Shown here: piece by piece, positions 54,786-62,851 of the stretch
Layout of the letters: every line of letters begins with the position of its first letter
How positions within the stretch are numbered: the stretch's first letter is position 1
Source: Variovorax paradoxus
GTDB taxonomy: Bacteria > Pseudomonadota > Gammaproteobacteria > Burkholderiales > Burkholderiaceae_C
DNA: 64,000 nt
Assembly (NCBI GenBank): GCA_016806145.1
Contig: CP063166.1
Span: 1 to 64,000, forward strand
Direction: 5' to 3'
Notes under the pieces: model-generated
What the model saw: the letters and a program-made list of their open reading frames with translations, nothing else
Databases searched by the model: none
Told to the model about the DNA's origin: nothing
Translations under genes and position numbers: made by a program

Positions 54786-55691
54786 ATGAAGTTCATCACC
54801 ACCCGTTTCCCGTTCGCGGCCGTGGCCGTGGGCGCGTTGCTGCTCACGGGCTGCGCCACCACCGACATGCAGATGGGCAGCCAGTCGGCTAAGACCATGG
54901 CCACCGGCAGCGCCGCCGGCGGCGCCACCTCGGGCGAGAGCAGCCAGCTCGAGCGCTGCGAATCGCCGCTGGGCACCGTCTCGCTGATCGAGAACGTCAA
55001 CGCGGGCTGGTACACCATCCTCACGGGCGAATACCGCCTGCCGCCTACTGCAAACCTGTTGCGTTTGCTGGTGCAGCAGTCGAACTGCTTCGTGGTGGTC
55101 GAGCGCGGCGCGGCCGGCATGAACGCGATGACGCGCGAGCGCGCGCTGCAGCAGTCGGGCGAGATGCGCGGCGGCAGCAACTTCGGCCGCGGCCAGATGG
55201 TCGCTTCGGACTACGGCCTGTCGCCCGAGATCGTGTTCAGCAACAGCGACGCGGGCGGCCTCGGCGGTTCGCTCGGCGGCCTGGTGGGCGGCAACCGCGG
55301 ACGTGCGCTGGCCGCGATCGGCGGCAGCATGCAGACCAAGGAAGCCTCGGCGCTGCTGACGCTGATCGACAACCGCTCGGGCGTGCAGGTCGCGGCTTCG
55401 GAAGGCAGCGCCTCCAAGACCGACTTCGGCGCCTTCGGCTCCGTCATCGGCCGCAGCGCCGGCGGCGGCCTCGGCGGCTACACCAACACCGCGCAGGGCA
55501 AGGTGATCGCGGCGGCCTTCATGGACGCCTTCAACCAGATGGTCCGCTCGCTGCGCAACTACAAGGCGCAGACGGTGCGCGGCCAGGGCCTCGGCGGCGG
55601 TGGCCGTCTCGGCGTGGATGGTGGCGCGGCGCCGTCGCAGACCTACGTGCCGGCCGAGCAGCCGCAGCAGCCGGCGCGCCGCCGCAAGTAG
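54786..55691 (+). CDS. CsgG/HfaB-family outer-membrane lipoprotein
   Basis: 301 residues from the ATG at 54786, preceded by GAGGGAGCC. A lipoprotein signal peptide ends in LLTGCATT. The middle has the CsgG-type core with FVVVERGAAGMNAMTRERALQQSGE and a long glycine-rich loop (GGLGGSLGGLVGGNRG). The C-terminus is Gln/Pro-rich. The family includes curli-secretion CsgG and holdfast HfaB, but no curli genes are nearby. Inferred to be an envelope lipoprotein. Confidence 0.85.
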   Translation: MKFITTRFPFAAVAVGALLLTGCATTDMQMGSQSAKTMATGSAAGGATSGESSQLERCESPLGTVSLIENVNAGWYTILTGEYRLPPTANLLRLLVQQSNCFVVVERGAAGMNAMTRERALQQSGEMRGGSNFGRGQMVASDYGLSPEIVFSNSDAGGLGGSLGGLVGGNRGRALAAIGGSMQTKEASALLTLIDNRSGVQVAASEGSASKTDFGAFGSVIGRSAGGGLGGYTNTAQGKVIAAAFMDAFNQMVRSLRNYKAQTVRGQGLGGGGRLGVDGGAAPSQTYVPAEQPQQPARRRK

Positions 55692-55721
55692 TCGAGCGCA
55701 GGGCCTGCGGGCCCGCCCAGC

Positions 55722-55760
55722 AAAAAACCCGGGGCTTCTCGCGAAGCCGCCGGGTTTTTT
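55722..55760. terminator. Bidirectional intrinsic terminator
   Basis: AAAAAACCCGG (55722-55732) pairs with CCGGGTTTTTT (55750-55760), and the inner GGCTTC/GAAGCC extends the stem. It serves both the CsgG-like gene and the convergent dehydrogenase gene. Confidence 0.92.
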
Positions 55761-55783
55761 GTCGGATGCGCGGGAGGGCGCGT

Positions 55784-57208
55784 TCAGAGCTGGAAGATCT
55801 TGCCCGGGTTCATGATGTTCTTCGGATCGAGCGCGCGCTTGATCGTGCGCATCATGTCGATCGCGCCGGCACCGGCCTCGGTCACCAGGAAGTCCATCTT
55901 GTGCAGGCCCACGCCGTGCTCGCCGGTGCAGGTGCCCTCGAGCGCGAGCGCGCGGCTCACCAGCGCATGGTTGAGCGCCTCGGCCTTCACGCGCTCCTCG
56001 GGCACGTTCGGATCGAGCAGGTAGCCGAAGTGGAAGTTGCCGTCGCCCACGTGGCCGACGAGGAAGTAGGGGATGCCGCTGGCATCGGCCTCGGCCACCG
56101 AGTCGAGCAGGCAGTCGGCCAGGCGCGAGATCGGCACGCAGGTGTCGGTCGAGATCACGCGGCAGCCCGGGCGCGACTGCACCGCGGCGAAGTAGCTGTT
56201 GTGCCGCGCGGTCCACAGGCGCGTGCGTTCTTCCGGCGTGCTGGCCCATTCGAAGGCATTGCCGCCATGGCCGCTCGCGAGTTCCTGCACCGTCTCGGCC
56301 TGTTCCTTCACGCCCGCGGGCGAGCCGTGGAACTCCATCAGCAGCATCGGTTCCTCGCGCAGGTTCAGCTTGGCGTAGGCATTCACCATGCGCACCGTGT
56401 TCACGTCGATCAGCTCCACGCGCGCGATCGGCACGCCGAGCTGGATGGTCTCGATGGTGGTGCGCACGGCCGCCTCGATGCTCGGGAACGAGCAGATCGC
56501 GGCCGACACCGCCTCGGGCAGCGGATAGATGCGCAGCGTGATCTCGGTGACCACGCCCAGCGTGCCTTCGCTGCCCACCATCAGGCGCGTGAGGTCGTAG
56601 CCGGCCGAGGACTTCTTCGCGCGCGTGCCGGTGCGGATCGTGTCGCCGGCGGCCGTCACCACCTCGAGCGCCAGCACGTTCTCGCGCATCGTGCCGTAGC
56701 GCACCGCGTTCGTGCCGCTCGCGCGCGTGGCCGTCATGCCGCCGATGGAGGCGTCGGCGCCCGGGTCGATCGGGAAGAACAGGCCGGTGCTCTTGATCTC
56801 CTCGTTGAGCTGCTTGCGCGTGACACCGGGCTGCACCGTGACCGTGAGGTCGTCGGCATTGACCGACAGCACGCGGTTCATGCGCGACACGTCGATGCTG
56901 ATGCCGCCCTGCACCGCGAGCAGGTGGCCTTCGAGCGAGGAGCCCACGCCGAAGGGGATGACGGGCACGCTGTGCTCGCTCGCGAGCTTCACGGCATCGG
57001 CCACGTCCTGCGTGCTCTCGGCGAACACCACGGCCGAGGGCGGCGGCGCATCGAACGAGGACTCGTCGCGACCGTGCTGCGTGCGCACCGCGAGCGCCGT
57101 GGAACAGCGCTCGCCGAAGCGGGCCTTGAGCGCATCGATCAGCACCGGCGGCACCTCGCGCAGATGAAGCTCCGGCAGCAGGTGCGAGGTCGAGGTCGGG
57201 GCGTTCAT
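55784..57208 (-). CDS. FAD-linked D-lactate/2-hydroxyacid dehydrogenase
   Basis: 474 residues. The N-terminal FAD_binding_4 domain contains PFGVGSSLEGHLLAVQGGISIDVSRMN and GADASIGGMTATRASGTNAVRYG. The C-terminal FAD-oxidase domain holds LVGHVGDGNFHFGYLLDPN and TCTGEHGVGLHK, with the catalytic His and metal-binding residues. The family includes cytochrome-linked D-lactate dehydrogenase and GlcD-like enzymes; D-lactate is my first guess. It has no signal peptide. Confidence 0.92.
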   Translation of the reverse strand: MNAPTSTSHLLPELHLREVPPVLIDALKARFGERCSTALAVRTQHGRDESSFDAPPPSAVVFAESTQDVADAVKLASEHSVPVIPFGVGSSLEGHLLAVQGGISIDVSRMNRVLSVNADDLTVTVQPGVTRKQLNEEIKSTGLFFPIDPGADASIGGMTATRASGTNAVRYGTMRENVLALEVVTAAGDTIRTGTRAKKSSAGYDLTRLMVGSEGTLGVVTEITLRIYPLPEAVSAAICSFPSIEAAVRTTIETIQLGVPIARVELIDVNTVRMVNAYAKLNLREEPMLLMEFHGSPAGVKEQAETVQELASGHGGNAFEWASTPEERTRLWTARHNSYFAAVQSRPGCRVISTDTCVPISRLADCLLDSVAEADASGIPYFLVGHVGDGNFHFGYLLDPNVPEERVKAEALNHALVSRALALEGTCTGEHGVGLHKMDFLVTEAGAGAIDMMRTIKRALDPKNIMNPGKIFQL

Positions 57209-57445
57209 CGGAGGTCTCCTGGCTGTGGAAGAGGGGGAAAGAGGGGCGGGGGCGAACGGACCATTCTACGAAGCGGGACGCGGATCGGCATCGGGCCGAT
57301 CCCCGTACGGCAGTCGGGCGAGGGGGTTAAGCGGGCGTGACCTGGCGGGCGATGCCGCAGAATCCTCTTTCCGCCTTCTGCGCGGCCCGCGGCTGGATCG
57401 AGGCGCGGAGCGCCTCCACCCCTTCGCCACAGGAACGAACACACC

Positions 57446-58033
57446 ATGGGCAACCGACTCTCGCAGATCGCCACGCGCACCGGCGACGACGGCACCACCG
57501 GCCTCGGCGACAACACGCGCGTGCCCAAGGACCACCTGCGCGTGCACGCCATGGGCGACGTCGACGAGCTCAACTCGCACATCGGCCTGCTGCTGTGCGA
57601 GCCGCTGCCCGAGGCGGTGCGCGAGCTGCTGGTCGACGTGCAGCACCAGCTGTTCAACCTCGGCGGTGAGCTCTCGATGCCCGGCTATGCGCTGCTCAAG
57701 CCCGAGGCCCTGCTGCAGCTCGACAACGCGCTGGCCGACCACAACGCCACGCTGCCGCGGCTGGCCGAGTTCATCCTGCCGGCCGGCACCCGCGGCGCCT
57801 CGCAGGCCCATGTGTGCCGCACCATCGCGCGCCGCGCGGAACGGGCCGTGGTCGCGCTCGGCGCCACCGCCACGCTCAACGACACGCTGCGCCAGTACCT
57901 CAACCGCCTGAGCGACCTGCTGTTCGTGCTCGCGCGCGTGCTCAACCGCGTCGATGGCGGCGACGACGTCTACTGGAAGAGCGAGCGCATGGCGCGCGCC
58001 GCCGCAGCGGGCGACGAGCCCGCTGGATCATGA
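57446..58033 (+). CDS. Cob(I)yrinic acid a,c-diamide adenosyltransferase (PduO-type)
   Basis: 195 residues. The ATP loop TRTGDDGTTGL is at the N-terminus, then the helical bundle with HVCRTIARRAERAVVAL and LNRLSDLLFVLARVLNR, all typical of PduO. It adenosylates cob(I)alamin to make coenzyme B12. No riboswitch precedes it. The gap 57209-57445 contains a GATCGGC-type hairpin (about 57290-57310) and the divergent promoters. Confidence 0.94.
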   Translation: MGNRLSQIATRTGDDGTTGLGDNTRVPKDHLRVHAMGDVDELNSHIGLLLCEPLPEAVRELLVDVQHQLFNLGGELSMPGYALLKPEALLQLDNALADHNATLPRLAEFILPAGTRGASQAHVCRTIARRAERAVVALGATATLNDTLRQYLNRLSDLLFVLARVLNRVDGGDDVYWKSERMARAAAAGDEPAGS

Positions 58034-58058
58034 ACCCGATGCTTCGAGGAGATCGCCG

Positions 58059-58421
58059 ATGAAACTTCCCTCCCGCCTCCGTCTCGCGGCCGCGTCGTCG
58101 CTCGCCGCCTTGCTGCTGCTGCCGGCCGCCGCGGTGCAGGCCCAGAGCGCCGACAACCCGCCGCGCGCGCAGCGCGCCCACACGCTCAAGTCGCCGCCGC
58201 GCGACGGCAAGGTGATCGGCGGCGTGCAGCGCGGCACCAATGCCGCGGGCCGTGGCATCGACCGCGCGGACGACGCCACGCGGCGCGGCGTCGACAACGT
58301 GTCGCGGCGCGCGAGCCGCCCGGTGCGCAACGTGGGCGAGGCCTTCGGCCGCAAGCTCGCGCCGGGCTCCAGCGGCCGCACCGCGCCGCCGCCGGTCGGC
58401 CCGCAGGGCAACGCGCCCTGA
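58059..58421 (+). CDS. Small basic secreted protein (hypothetical)
   Basis: 120 residues. A signal peptide ends VQAQ-SADN. The mature 90 residues are very basic and low in hydrophobics (GVQRGTNAAGRGIDRADDATRRGVDNVSRRASRP), with a repeated R/G/D pattern every 7-8 residues. It is probably intrinsically disordered and positively charged. No family is recognised. It lies 25 bp after the adenosyltransferase and 10 bp before the CYTH gene, in the same operon. Confidence 0.7.
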   Translation: MKLPSRLRLAAASSLAALLLLPAAAVQAQSADNPPRAQRAHTLKSPPRDGKVIGGVQRGTNAAGRGIDRADDATRRGVDNVSRRASRPVRNVGEAFGRKLAPGSSGRTAPPPVGPQGNAP

Positions 58422-58431
58422 GCCCCGGCGC

Positions 58432-58953
58432 ATGGCACGCAACATCGAGATCAAGGCCCGCATCGACAGCGTCGAACGCATCGCGGCCCTGGCCGCGCCG
58501 CTGGCCGATTCGGGGCCGGTGGAGATCGCCCAGGACGACACCTTCTTCCGCTGCGCCGAGCCCGGCGACCGCCTCAAGCTGCGCAGCTTCGCGCCCGACC
58601 GCGGCGAGCTGATCTTCTACCGCCGCGCCGACGAGGGTGGCCCGAAGGAATCGTTCTACCTGATCACGCCGACCGCCACGCCCGACCTGCTGCGCGAGTC
58701 GCTGACCCTGGCCTGGGGGCAGGCCGGCCGCGTGCGCAAGCAGCGCCGGCTCTACCTCGTGGGCCGCACGCGCGTGCACCTCGACCGCGTGGAGGGGCTC
58801 GGCGAGTTCCTCGAGCTCGAGGTGGTGCTGCGCGAGCACGAGGCCGCCGAAGCCGGCGTGGCCGAGGCACGGGCGCTGATGGCGCGGCTGGGCATCGAGG
58901 CCGCTCAGCTCGAGCGCGGTGCTTACGTCGACCTGCTCGCGGCGCGGCGCTGA
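58432..58953 (+). CDS. CYTH domain protein (class IV adenylate cyclase-like)
   Basis: 173 residues. The CYTH signature NIEIKARID starts it, and acidic/basic residues follow in the pattern expected for a tunnel (RLKLRSF, ELIFYRRAD, RRLYLVGRTRVHLDRVEGLGEFLELEVVL). CYTH enzymes act on triphosphates (thiamine triphosphatase, adenylate cyclase CyaB). The N-terminal E-x-K is one Glu short of the ExExK form, so activity needs a test. Last gene of a three-gene run. Confidence 0.85.
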   Translation: MARNIEIKARIDSVERIAALAAPLADSGPVEIAQDDTFFRCAEPGDRLKLRSFAPDRGELIFYRRADEGGPKESFYLITPTATPDLLRESLTLAWGQAGRVRKQRRLYLVGRTRVHLDRVEGLGEFLELEVVLREHEAAEAGVAEARALMARLGIEAAQLERGAYVDLLAARR

Positions 58954-58978
58954 GGCGCGCCGTGCAGCGTGGTGTCGC

Positions 58979-59617
58979 TCAGCGCCAGCCGGCCTTTTGC
59001 AACTGCGCTGCGATCTGCTGCGCCACCTTCTCGTAGCCCTGCGCATTCGCATGGATGCGGTCGGAGCGCAGCGCCGGATCGGACAGCACGCTCGCATACA
59101 CCGCCGGGATCAGCAGCGCCTGCTCGGCCGTCGCGACTTCTTCGTAGAGCGGCGCGTCGCTGAGCGCGCCGATGGTCGCGCGCAGCAGCTCGGGCGCGGG
59201 CGTGGCGATCAGCGCCACGCGCGGCGTGTGCGTGCGCGCCTGGCGCACGATCGCCGCGATGTTGTCGCGCGTGGTCTGCAGCGGCACGCCGCGCAGCATG
59301 TCGTTGCCGCCGATGCCCACCAGCACCGCGTCGTAGCTGTCGGCCGCGAGCAGCGCGTCGAGCCGCTTCAGGGCGCCGGCCGAGGTGTCGCCGTTGATGC
59401 CTTCGTTGACCACCTGCCAGCCCGTGAGCGCCGCAAGCTTCGCGGGCCAGTCCTCGCCGGGCGGCGCGCCGTAGCCGAAGGTCAGGCTGTCGCCCAGCGC
59501 GAGCAGCTTGGCATCGGACTTCAACGCCGGCTCCGAGGCCTTGCGCCGGCCGCAGGCCGCGAGCGTGGAGGCGGCGATGCCGCCGGCGAGGAACTGCAGC
59601 AGGTGGCGTCGGTTCAT
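58979..59617 (-). CDS. TesA-like SGNH esterase / arylesterase lipoprotein
   Basis: 212 residues. The N-terminus MNRRHLLQFLAGGIAASTLAAC has an RR pair and a lipobox (LAAC), consistent with a Tat-exported lipoprotein. The SGNH blocks are complete: GDSLTFGYG (Ser), NEGINGDTSAG, GIGGNDMLRG and DRIHANAQGY (Asp/His). TesA-type enzymes cleave thioesters and aryl esters. The start at 59617 is taken for its signal peptide; the frame is open to 59704. Confidence 0.9.
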   Translation of the reverse strand: MNRRHLLQFLAGGIAASTLAACGRRKASEPALKSDAKLLALGDSLTFGYGAPPGEDWPAKLAALTGWQVVNEGINGDTSAGALKRLDALLAADSYDAVLVGIGGNDMLRGVPLQTTRDNIAAIVRQARTHTPRVALIATPAPELLRATIGALSDAPLYEEVATAEQALLIPAVYASVLSDPALRSDRIHANAQGYEKVAQQIAAQLQKAGWR

Positions 59618-59726
59618 GCGTGCGTGGGGTGGGAGTGAAGGCGGGCGCCAGCATAGCGGCGCATTTCGCACGCGCCTGAAAGACCGTACCCGGCCTGGCG
59701 GCAAGCGGCAGGGCGGAGGAGGGCGG

Positions 59727-60074
59727 TCAGCGGCGCAGGTCCACCAGCGCCTCGAGCCGCTTCACTTCCGCCCAGGTCTCGCGCTTGAAGGCCTGGTGAT
59801 AGCGGTCGATGGCTTCGGTCGATTGCGTCGCGACCTGCCGCGCCTTCTCGTGCGAGGCGGAGCGCATGTAGTAGACGAGGAAGTCGCCTTCGCTGCCGCT
59901 GTCGAGGAACACCGATTCGATGGTGACGCCTTCCGCGGCGAGCGTTTGCAGCGCGTCTTCGCGGTGTTCGGCGATATGGCTCGCCCATGCGCGCACGCGC
60001 TCGAGCGAGCCCGGGTGCAGGCGCACGCGCGCGCAGACGGCGCTGTCCGCAGGCGGCAGTGCGGCCTCGCTCAA
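59727..60074 (-). CDS. DUF6176-like family protein
   Basis: 115 residues if translated from the TTG that overlaps the stop of the VOC gene (TTGA). A dimeric alpha+beta barrel is suggested by RVRLHPGSLERVRAWASHIAEHREDALQTLAAEGVTIESVFL and then EGDFLVYYMRSASHEKARQVATQ, which matches the plan of DUF6176. Function unknown. It is coupled to the VOC gene. The TTG start is uncertain; no ATG is available before the conserved part. Confidence 0.72.
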   Translation of the reverse strand: MSEAALPPADSAVCARVRLHPGSLERVRAWASHIAEHREDALQTLAAEGVTIESVFLDSGSEGDFLVYYMRSASHEKARQVATQSTEAIDRYHQAFKRETWAEVKRLEALVDLRR

Positions 60075-60487
60075 TCGTTCGCCTCGTCGCCCGTGCCCAC
60101 CGCGCGCTCGCGCAGCTGGAACACGTTGCCCTCGGTGTCGTGCCCGTCGCAGTAGCGATGGCCGCCGAAGGCCCATTCGGCCTCGGTCGGCTTCAATGCG
60201 CCGCCGTGCTCGGCGGCCGCGCGCCGCGCATCGCCCAGGCTCTCGACCGGAAAGACGAACTTCAGCGCGGTGTTCTCGCGCCGCGCCGGCGGTTGCGATA
60301 CATGGACCCGGGCCGCGATGTCGCCATGCATCGCGACCACGAACAGCTGCAGCGCGGGCGATTCGAGGGTGTGGAAGCCGCCTTCGGCATGGGCGAGCGA
60401 CAGGCCGGCGACGCGCGTGTAGAACGTGCTCAGGCGCGTCACGTCCTTGGCATAGACGACGGCTGCCGCGACGGTGTGTTCGGTCAT
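60071..60487 (-). CDS. Glyoxalase/VOC superfamily protein
   Basis: 138 residues, with two betaalphabetabetabeta modules typical of VOC (AAAVVYAKDVTRLSTFYTRVAGLSL, then ALKFVFPVESLGDARRAAAEHGG and FGGHRYCDGHDTEGNVFQLRE). Metal ligands could be the His near the start, Glu in the middle and the C-terminal residues, but the exact set is not clear. Related proteins are bleomycin resistance or lactoylglutathione lyase-like. First gene of a two-gene operon with DUF6176. Confidence 0.87.
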   Translation of the reverse strand: MTEHTVAAAVVYAKDVTRLSTFYTRVAGLSLAHAEGGFHTLESPALQLFVVAMHGDIAARVHVSQPPARRENTALKFVFPVESLGDARRAAAEHGGALKPTEAEWAFGGHRYCDGHDTEGNVFQLRERAVGTGDEAND

Positions 60488-60576
60488 CGGACCCCTCGGT
60501 GCTGGTTGCTGCGTTGGGGCGGCATTCTGCCAGCGCTCATGCGCGAGCCTGGTGACCGGAAGTGACGCGCAGGCCC

Positions 60577-61005
60577 TCAGGCCGCGCGGCCCTCGGCATG
60601 CGCGCGGCGCAGTTCCGCCTGCAGCTTCTTCCAGAGCGCGGGCCCGCCCTTCTCGAGCGCGGCGGCGTCGGCCGCGCTGTCCTTCGTGACCGGCGTGTGC
60701 CTGCGGCCCCAGATGCCGATCTGTGCCACCACCGGCAGCAGGTCGATGCCCATGGGCGTGAGGCTGTAGAGCGCTTTCTGCCGGTGCGTGGGATCGTCGC
60801 TCTTGCGCAGCACGCCCTGCTCGACGAGCTTGCCGAGCCGCTCGGTGAGGATGTTGGTCGAGATGCCCTCGTCGGACTGCAGGAACTCGCGGAAGTGGCG
60901 CTTGCCCGCGAACATCATGTCGCGCACGATCAAGAGGCTCCAGCGATCGCCGAAGACCTCCAGCGCGAGGTTGATCGGGCAGGTGGATTTTTCCTGGGAT
61001 GCCAT
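60577..61005 (-). CDS. HxlR-family transcriptional regulator
   Basis: 142 residues. The winged helix starts with the redox-type CPINLALEVFGDRWSLLIVRDMMF and continues RHFREFLQSDEGISTNILTERLGKLVEQGVLRK. The HxlR family often senses electrophiles or aldehydes through a Cys near the N-terminus; the Cys here (CPINL) is in the right position. It is divergent from the RibD-C reductase gene, with an inverted-repeat operator in the gap. Confidence 0.9.
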   Translation of the reverse strand: MASQEKSTCPINLALEVFGDRWSLLIVRDMMFAGKRHFREFLQSDEGISTNILTERLGKLVEQGVLRKSDDPTHRQKALYSLTPMGIDLLPVVAQIGIWGRRHTPVTKDSAADAAALEKGGPALWKKLQAELRRAHAEGRAA

Positions 61006-61039
61006 GGCGCGCGCTCCTACGCTTCTCTTTCGAAACCGC

Positions 61040-61072
61040 TTGCATTCTTGCACCGGTCGCAAGACACTGCAA
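61040..61072. promoter_or_regulatory. Inverted-repeat operator between hxlR and the reductase gene
   Basis: CTTGC-N7-GCAAG (61047-61063) nested in TTGCA (61040-61044) and TGCAA (61068-61072). The two dyads share nearly the same centre. A likely HxlR-family operator for both genes. Confidence 0.6.
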
Positions 61073-61146
61073 CCGCGCCGCAAACCGATTGCAATTCACA
61101 AGCAGTTGGCGCTTCGATCCCTTGACGACCCACCAGGAGACCGTGC

Positions 61147-61743
61147 ATGAGAAAGCTGATCCTTCAGATGCAGATGTCCGTCGACGGCTACGTGTCGGCG
61201 GCCCACGCCGACCTGCGCTGGCAGCTCTGGGGCTGGGGCGATCCCTGGCCCTGGGACGAGCGGCTCAAGCAGGACTTCAACACCGTGTTCGACAGCGTGG
61301 GCACCATCCTGCTGAGCCGCAAGATCGCGGAGGAGGGCTACATCGACCACTGGGGCCGCGCCGCGACGCGCTTTCCGGCCGACCGCCACTACGCCTTCGC
61401 GCAGAAGATCGTCAATGCCGACAAGGTGGTGCTGTCGAACAAGCTCGAGGCCTCGCGCTGGGAGCGCACCGCGGTGGTCCATGGCGACCTGGCCGAGGCG
61501 GTCGAGACGATCAAGCGCCAGGAGGGCGGCGACATCATTTCGGTCGGCGGCGTGGGCTTTGCCTCGGCGCTGGTCGCGGCCGGCGTGGTCGACGAGTTCC
61601 AGTTCTTCGTCAACCCGGCCGCCGTGGGCGGCGGCCTCTCGGTGTTCAACGACCGCAGCAAGGGCCACCGGCTCGCTCTGCTGCGCTCCGATGCCTACGA
61701 ATGCGGCATCGTCGTCAATCGCTACGTGCCCGGCCTGCCCTGA
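61147..61743 (+). CDS. Dihydrofolate-reductase-fold (RibD C-terminal) family protein
   Basis: 198 residues. It has the RibD-C pattern LILQMQMSVDGYVSAAHADLRW at the N-terminus, LLSRKIAEEGY and the dinucleotide region GGDIISVGGVGFASALVAAGVVDEFQFFVNP. Members reduce pteridine-like or other substrates with NADPH, but this subfamily has no assigned role. It is divergent from hxlR and presumably regulated by it in response to an electrophile. Confidence 0.88.
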   Translation: MRKLILQMQMSVDGYVSAAHADLRWQLWGWGDPWPWDERLKQDFNTVFDSVGTILLSRKIAEEGYIDHWGRAATRFPADRHYAFAQKIVNADKVVLSNKLEASRWERTAVVHGDLAEAVETIKRQEGGDIISVGGVGFASALVAAGVVDEFQFFVNPAAVGGGLSVFNDRSKGHRLALLRSDAYECGIVVNRYVPGLP

Positions 61744-61896
61744 AACGGCACCATAGCGCCGCGCGGCCGTAGGAGCGCAGGAGACGCGGATACCAGCCCT
61801 TACCTTCTTTCACTTCGCGCCTACCTGAGCCCTGGCTGACCGACACACGGGCCGCCCACAATGGACTCGTCATCACCAAAAGCGAAGGAGTTCCAG

Positions 61897-62319
61897 ATGT
61901 TCATCAACAAGACGAAGGGCATGGCCGTGGCCGCCGCGGCACTCGCCATGTGCATGGCAGCGGGAAGCGCCTTTGCGCAAGGCCGCGGCCATGACGGCCA
62001 TCGCGACGGCCATCGCGGCGGCCCTCCGGGCCATGAGCGCATGGAGCGCCGCGGCCCGCCGCCCGGCCACTGGGGCAACCAGGATTTCCGCGACGGACGC
62101 CAGTTCGATCGCCGCGGCTTCCCGCAGCCGCATGCCGAATGGCGCCGCGGCGGCCGCGTGCCGGTCGAGTACCGTGCGCGCAACTACGTGGTCAACGACT
62201 ACCGCGCCTATCGCCTGCAGCAGCCGCCGCGCGGCTATCAATGGGTGGGCGTGGGCGGCGACTTCGTGCTGGCCGCGATCGCCACGGGCGTGATCGCGCA
62301 GATCATCGCCGGTCAATAA
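61897..62319 (+). CDS. RcnB-family periplasmic protein
   Basis: 140 residues. A signal peptide ends SAFAQ-G. A His/Gly/Asp-rich segment (GRGHDGHRDGHRGG) may bind metal. The C-terminal RcnB domain follows with EYRARNYVVNDYRAYRLQQPPRGYQWVGVGGDFVLAAIATGVIAQII, a characteristic family signature. In E. coli RcnB helps nickel/cobalt homeostasis; here no rcnA is adjacent. GAAGGAG RBS. Confidence 0.88.
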   Translation: MFINKTKGMAVAAAALAMCMAAGSAFAQGRGHDGHRDGHRGGPPGHERMERRGPPPGHWGNQDFRDGRQFDRRGFPQPHAEWRRGGRVPVEYRARNYVVNDYRAYRLQQPPRGYQWVGVGGDFVLAAIATGVIAQIIAGQ

Positions 62320-62360
62320 CGGCAAGTGCCCACTGCCGCTGGGTTCCGAGAGGAACCCGC

Positions 62361-62400
62361 GCAAAAGCCGCCGCAGGCTTCACGCCGCGGCGGCTTTTGC
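62361..62400. terminator. Bidirectional intrinsic terminator
   Basis: A 14-bp perfect stem GCAAAAGCCGCCGC (62361-62374) / GCGGCGGCTTTTGC (62387-62400) with a 12-nt loop. A smaller hairpin GGGTTCC-GAGA-GGAACCC lies at 62341-62358. It closes the RcnB-like gene and the convergent small hypothetical gene. Confidence 0.88.
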
Positions 62401-62411
62401 ATTTGGAGACC

Positions 62412-62675
62412 TCAGACGAGCGCGGTGGGCGCGAGTTGCGCGCAGACGTTGCGGCCCGTGATCGTGAGCCGCAGCCCGCCGCCGTGCCATTCGAGCCAGT
62501 TGAGGTTCACGTAGGCGTCGATGTCGCTGTCGTCGATGCGGTCGGCATGGCGTTGCTGCAGCAGTTCCACCGTGGCGGGCAGCCCTCGTCGCAGGCGTTC
62601 GCGCCGTTCGCTGGCTTCGGCGGCCTTGAGGGCCTTGGCCTTCGCTGAGGGGTGCTGCTGCGAAATCGATGCCAT
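62412..62675 (-). CDS. Small hypothetical protein
   Basis: 87 residues, without signal or membrane segments. The N-terminal half is Lys/Ala/Arg-rich, helical and probably nucleic-acid- or RNA-binding in charge (AKAKALKAAEASERRERLRRG). The C-terminal part has LNWLEWHGGGLRLTITGRNVCAQL. No family recognised. It lies alone between the RcnB-like gene and the LysR gene, separated from the latter by 176 bp. Confidence 0.65.
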   Translation of the reverse strand: MASISQQHPSAKAKALKAAEASERRERLRRGLPATVELLQQRHADRIDDSDIDAYVNLNWLEWHGGGLRLTITGRNVCAQLAPTALV

Positions 62676-62851
62676 TGCTGATCCGTTCCGGAAAGCTGGG
62701 ATGAATGCGAATGTACGCTCCTTGTGTGAAGCAACTGGCAGCTTTTTCATGCTTTCGTATGGAAGTCGCCCCGCTTTCGTCGACATCGTGGCCAAAGCCG
62801 CGCATCCGCCGTGCGAAGTCCACGCGCCAAGCCCTTGTCGGGCCACGCTTT

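Noticed and set aside
57209..57445. Possible cobalamin riboswitch before the adenosyltransferase gene
   Set aside because: I found no B12-box core. Only a simple GC hairpin near 57290-57310 is present.
61760..61785. Isolated TAGGAGC motif resembling a REP end
   Set aside because: Only one half is present; no inverted partner within 150 bp.
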